Made by a program: the position numbers and the translations under genes. Positions 6,772-8,466 of a stretch of 8,466 nucleotides of DNA are shown here, piece after piece. Source of the DNA: Dehalococcoidia bacterium (GTDB taxonomy: Bacteria > Chloroflexota > Dehalococcoidia > Dehalococcoidales > E44-bin46); NCBI GenBank assembly GCA_020343755.1, contig CP070810.1:553514-561979 (forward strand), read 5' to 3'. Below the pieces are notes generated by a model. That model made no database searches. It had not been told where the DNA came from and saw only the letters and a list, made by a program, of their open reading frames with translations. Every line of letters starts with the position of its first letter. Position 1 is the stretch's first letter.

Positions 6772-7722
6772 ATGATTTCTATTAAGGAAGAATACCAGGA
6801 GATTGTTGAAGCCTACGGGAAAGTTGGTGGGAGTAAGCAAGCCCTTGAAAGCAGAGAGGTAGCCAGTCTTGTAGTTCATGAAAACCGGGTTTTAAGGGCT
6901 AATCAGGCAGAAGGGATAAGCGTGAAATGGGAGCAACAGGAGAATGGGGTTGGGGTTGAGCTGACGGTGGAGGAAGGAAAGAAAATCGCCCATCCGGTTC
7001 ATCTATGTTTCGGTATTTTGCCACAGGAGGGCCTGCAGGAAATTAGTTTAAGAGTAAATGTTCAAGATGGTGGTGAGGCAAGTATAATTGCCCACTGTAT
7101 TTTCCCCAATGCAGTTAACATAATTCATAAGATGGATGCCAATATAAAAATAGGCAATAAGGCTAAGTTTAAATATCATGAAACTCATTACCATGGAGAC
7201 TTTGGCGGCATCAAGGTCATCCCGAAGGCAAAGGTCGAGGTTGGGGAAAAAAGTATTTATCACAACACCTTTAGCCTGATTGAAGGCTGTGTTGGGATGC
7301 TGGACTTCAATTATGAGGTGTTTTGCGGTGAAAAGAGTATAACCGAGCTTGTAGCCAAGGTATATGGGAAGAAGGAAGATGACATAAAAATATCAGAGAA
7401 GGTGAATCTGAATGGACGCGAGGCTAGAAGTTTGATAAAAAGTCGCCTCGTTCTAAGAGATAGGGCAAAGGCGGAGGTTATTGGTGAGACTTATGGTAAT
7501 GCTCCCTTGGCTCGAGGACATGTTGATTGTACTGAGATTGTAGATGGGGAAGAAGCAATAGCCAAAGCTATACCCATTGTATTAGTAAGTAATAAAGAAG
7601 CCAAGGTCACCCATGAAGCGGCTATAGGTAGCATTGACAAAAAGCAGATGCAGACATTGATGGCTAGAGGGCTGGATGAAGAGGAAGCAGTCAAGGTTAT
7701 TGTAACAGGGATATTGAAATAA
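6772..7722 (+). CDS. sufB: SufB/SufD-like Fe-S cluster scaffold (SmsB type)
   Basis: Scaffold on which Fe-S clusters are assembled, working with the ATPase encoded just upstream. The 316-residue protein is shorter than E. coli SufB or SufD and consists mainly of the beta-helix core (about 95-250) with flanking helical parts. The C-terminal region matches the family well: RGHVDCTEIV (249-258), in which C253 probably corresponds to the essential Cys of SufB; THEAAIGSID (280-289); and LMARGLDEEEA (296-306). Further cysteines are C79, C109, C173 and C185, and a His-rich stretch, HETHYHGD, lies at 136-143. AAAGGTGG at about 6756-6762 precedes the ATG. As the sole SufB/D gene beside one SufC, it probably acts as a homodimer, as proposed for minimal SMS systems. 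An alternative is that it needs a second scaffold encoded elsewhere. Confidence 0.9.
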   Translation: MISIKEEYQEIVEAYGKVGGSKQALESREVASLVVHENRVLRANQAEGISVKWEQQENGVGVELTVEEGKKIAHPVHLCFGILPQEGLQEISLRVNVQDGGEASIIAHCIFPNAVNIIHKMDANIKIGNKAKFKYHETHYHGDFGGIKVIPKAKVEVGEKSIYHNTFSLIEGCVGMLDFNYEVFCGEKSITELVAKVYGKKEDDIKISEKVNLNGREARSLIKSRLVLRDRAKAEVIGETYGNAPLARGHVDCTEIVDGEEAIAKAIPIVLVSNKEAKVTHEAAIGSIDKKQMQTLMARGLDEEEAVKVIVTGILK

Positions 7723-7887
7723 TCGACATAACGGAACAAAGTTTTAAACTAAACCATTTTTAACCAAGCCAATACCTCGGCAGATAATTAGATAAGCAAA
7801 GAGGAAATAATAACCTCGTTTTGGGCATTATCCTAGCCCTGAAAATTAACCTTTTCTGGTAAAACAAATAATGGACCGCGAGAAGCT
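7723..7887. other. Intergenic gap between sufB-like gene and mvhD
   Basis: AT-rich gap of 165 bases, the longest inside the cluster. It contains a weak hairpin (GAGG 7801-7804 with CCTC 7814-7817, extended by AAA/TTT past a bulged G) followed by a few T residues, which might end some transcripts. No convincing promoter is seen: TTGGGC at 7821-7826 has no good -10 partner. A six-codon reading frame starts at ATG 7871 and its TGA overlaps the mvhD ATG at 7888. Confidence 0.4.
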
Positions 7888-8313
7888 ATGACAGATTTTG
7901 AGCCTAAAATTGTAGTCTTTTGTTGTAACTGGTGTTCACCCGCTGGCACAGACCTCGCCGGCAGTTCAAAATTGAAGAGCAACCCCTACTCCAAAATAAT
8001 CAAAATCACATGTACCGGAAGGATAGAACCAAACTTCATCCTTCGCGCCTTTGCTAAAGGCGCCGATGGTATAATGATAGCCGGATGTCATCCCGGGGAT
8101 TGCCATTATATCAGCGGTAACCTTAAGGCAAGGCGAATAATAGCGCTAACTAAAAATCTACTCCCACAACTCGGAATAGAACCCGAGAGATTAAGACTAG
8201 AGTGGATTTCAACATCTGAAGCGGCAAAATTTCAGTCGGCAGCAGATGAATTCATTGATGAGGTTACTAAGCTTGGTCCCCTTAGACAAATTCCTAAGGT
8301 GATGGCAAAATGA
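7888..8313 (+). CDS. mvhD: Hydrogenase iron-sulfur subunit MvhD/FlpD family
   Basis: Small cytosolic subunit that in Mvh-Hdr complexes bridges the hydrogenase to the flavoprotein and carries a [2Fe-2S] cluster. The N-terminal FCCNWCSPAGTD (residues 11-22; C12, C13, C16), C42 in ITCTGR, and GCHPGDCHY (66-74; C67, C72) are the family signature. Length (141) is typical of a stand-alone MvhD. The ATG at 7888 begins just before the conserved core (KIVVFCCNWC); the ribosome binding site (GAGAAG) is weak. It is separated from mvhG and mvhA by the Fe-S assembly genes but stands directly before a second GltD-like flavoprotein, suggesting that it docks to that flavoprotein, to the one at 3608, or to both. 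Confidence 0.92.
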   Translation: MTDFEPKIVVFCCNWCSPAGTDLAGSSKLKSNPYSKIIKITCTGRIEPNFILRAFAKGADGIMIAGCHPGDCHYISGNLKARRIIALTKNLLPQLGIEPERLRLEWISTSEAAKFQSAADEFIDEVTKLGPLRQIPKVMAK

Positions 8314-8366
8314 GCCAGCAGGCTTCTATGAGACGTTAAAGGAGGATGCTGAAAGGATTGAATAAA

Positions 8367-8466
8367 ATGGCTTCTCAAAAAGACCGAGCGCAGGTTGAGG
8401 AGGTAACTGATGAAGTCAGTGGGAAGGTACACCTGTCTCCCTGCCAGATAGCATGCCCTCTTGGCG
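8367..8466 (+). CDS. Second GltD-like flavoprotein, N-terminus only (cut by window end)
   Basis: Only the first 33 codons are in the window. They match the flavoprotein at 3608: over the 26 codons ending CQIACPL, 20 residues are identical and about three quarters of the bases agree, including AQVEEV, SGKV and PCQIACPL. The two cysteines of CQIACP are the first ligands of the Fe-S domain. I chose the ATG at 8367, with AAAGGA nine bases upstream; an in-frame ATG at 8346 directly abuts AGGAGG with no spacing and is less likely. The gene follows mvhD by 53 bases. The rest of its domains cannot be seen, so it could be a full paralog, a shorter form or a fusion. Confidence 0.8.
   Translation, partial: MASQKDRAQVEEVTDEVSGKVHLSPCQIACPLG

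Noticed and set aside
7871..7891. Six-codon frame whose TGA overlaps the mvhD ATG, as a regulatory leader peptide
   Set aside because: No ribosome binding site precedes it and the codons carry no attenuation-like run, so chance is the simpler explanation.
1..8466. CRISPR arrays, insertion sequences, rRNA or complete tRNA genes
   Set aside because: No regularly spaced repeats, transposase motifs, terminal inverted repeats or RNA gene signatures were found on either strand.

Overview
The window looks like part of the chromosome of a strictly anaerobic, hydrogen-metabolising bacterium. Ribosome binding sites are strongly bacterial (AGGAGG and AAGGGG types). The gene content is dominated by a group 3c (Mvh-type) [NiFe] hydrogenase, NAD(P)-linked Fe-S flavoproteins and a minimal SUF-type Fe-S cluster assembly system. 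Base composition is moderate. Lineages such as Dehalococcoidia or other deep anaerobic bacterial groups would fit, but no marker gene here fixes the taxonomy, so this is a weak guess.

Layout. Positions 1-794 (minus strand) hold most of an iron-dependent alcohol dehydrogenase whose C-terminus lies outside the window. It has a good promoter of its own at about 841-870. Positions 795-1160 separate it from a plus-strand cluster that fills the rest of the window. The part nearest the cluster (962-1141) is rich in inverted repeats, including two mutually exclusive stems, and looks like a structured 5' leader. The cluster runs: hydrogenase small subunit (1161-2141), hydrogenase large subunit (2151-3611), a GltD/NfnB-like FAD/NAD(P) oxidoreductase with many Fe-S clusters (3608-5467), a one-domain Nfu protein that appears to start at ACG (5491-5709), an FmdB-type zinc ribbon protein (5731-5955), a SufC-like ATPase (6050-6757), one SufB/D-like scaffold (6772-7722), an MvhD electron-transfer subunit (7888-8313), and the first 100 bases of a second flavoprotein paralogous to the one at 3608 (8367 to the window end).

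How the genes may work together. MvhG, MvhA and MvhD normally carry electrons from H2 to the flavoprotein HdrA of heterodisulfide reductase. No HdrA, HdrB or HdrC is seen here. GltD-like flavoproteins occupy the equivalent places, one directly coupled to the large subunit and one after mvhD. The simplest reading is an H2:NAD(P)/ferredoxin oxidoreductase built from Mvh modules and two related flavoproteins. Between them sit genes able to build and deliver Fe-S clusters, which fits the very high cluster demand of these subunits. The complex, its electron acceptor and the leader RNA are inferences from the sequence.
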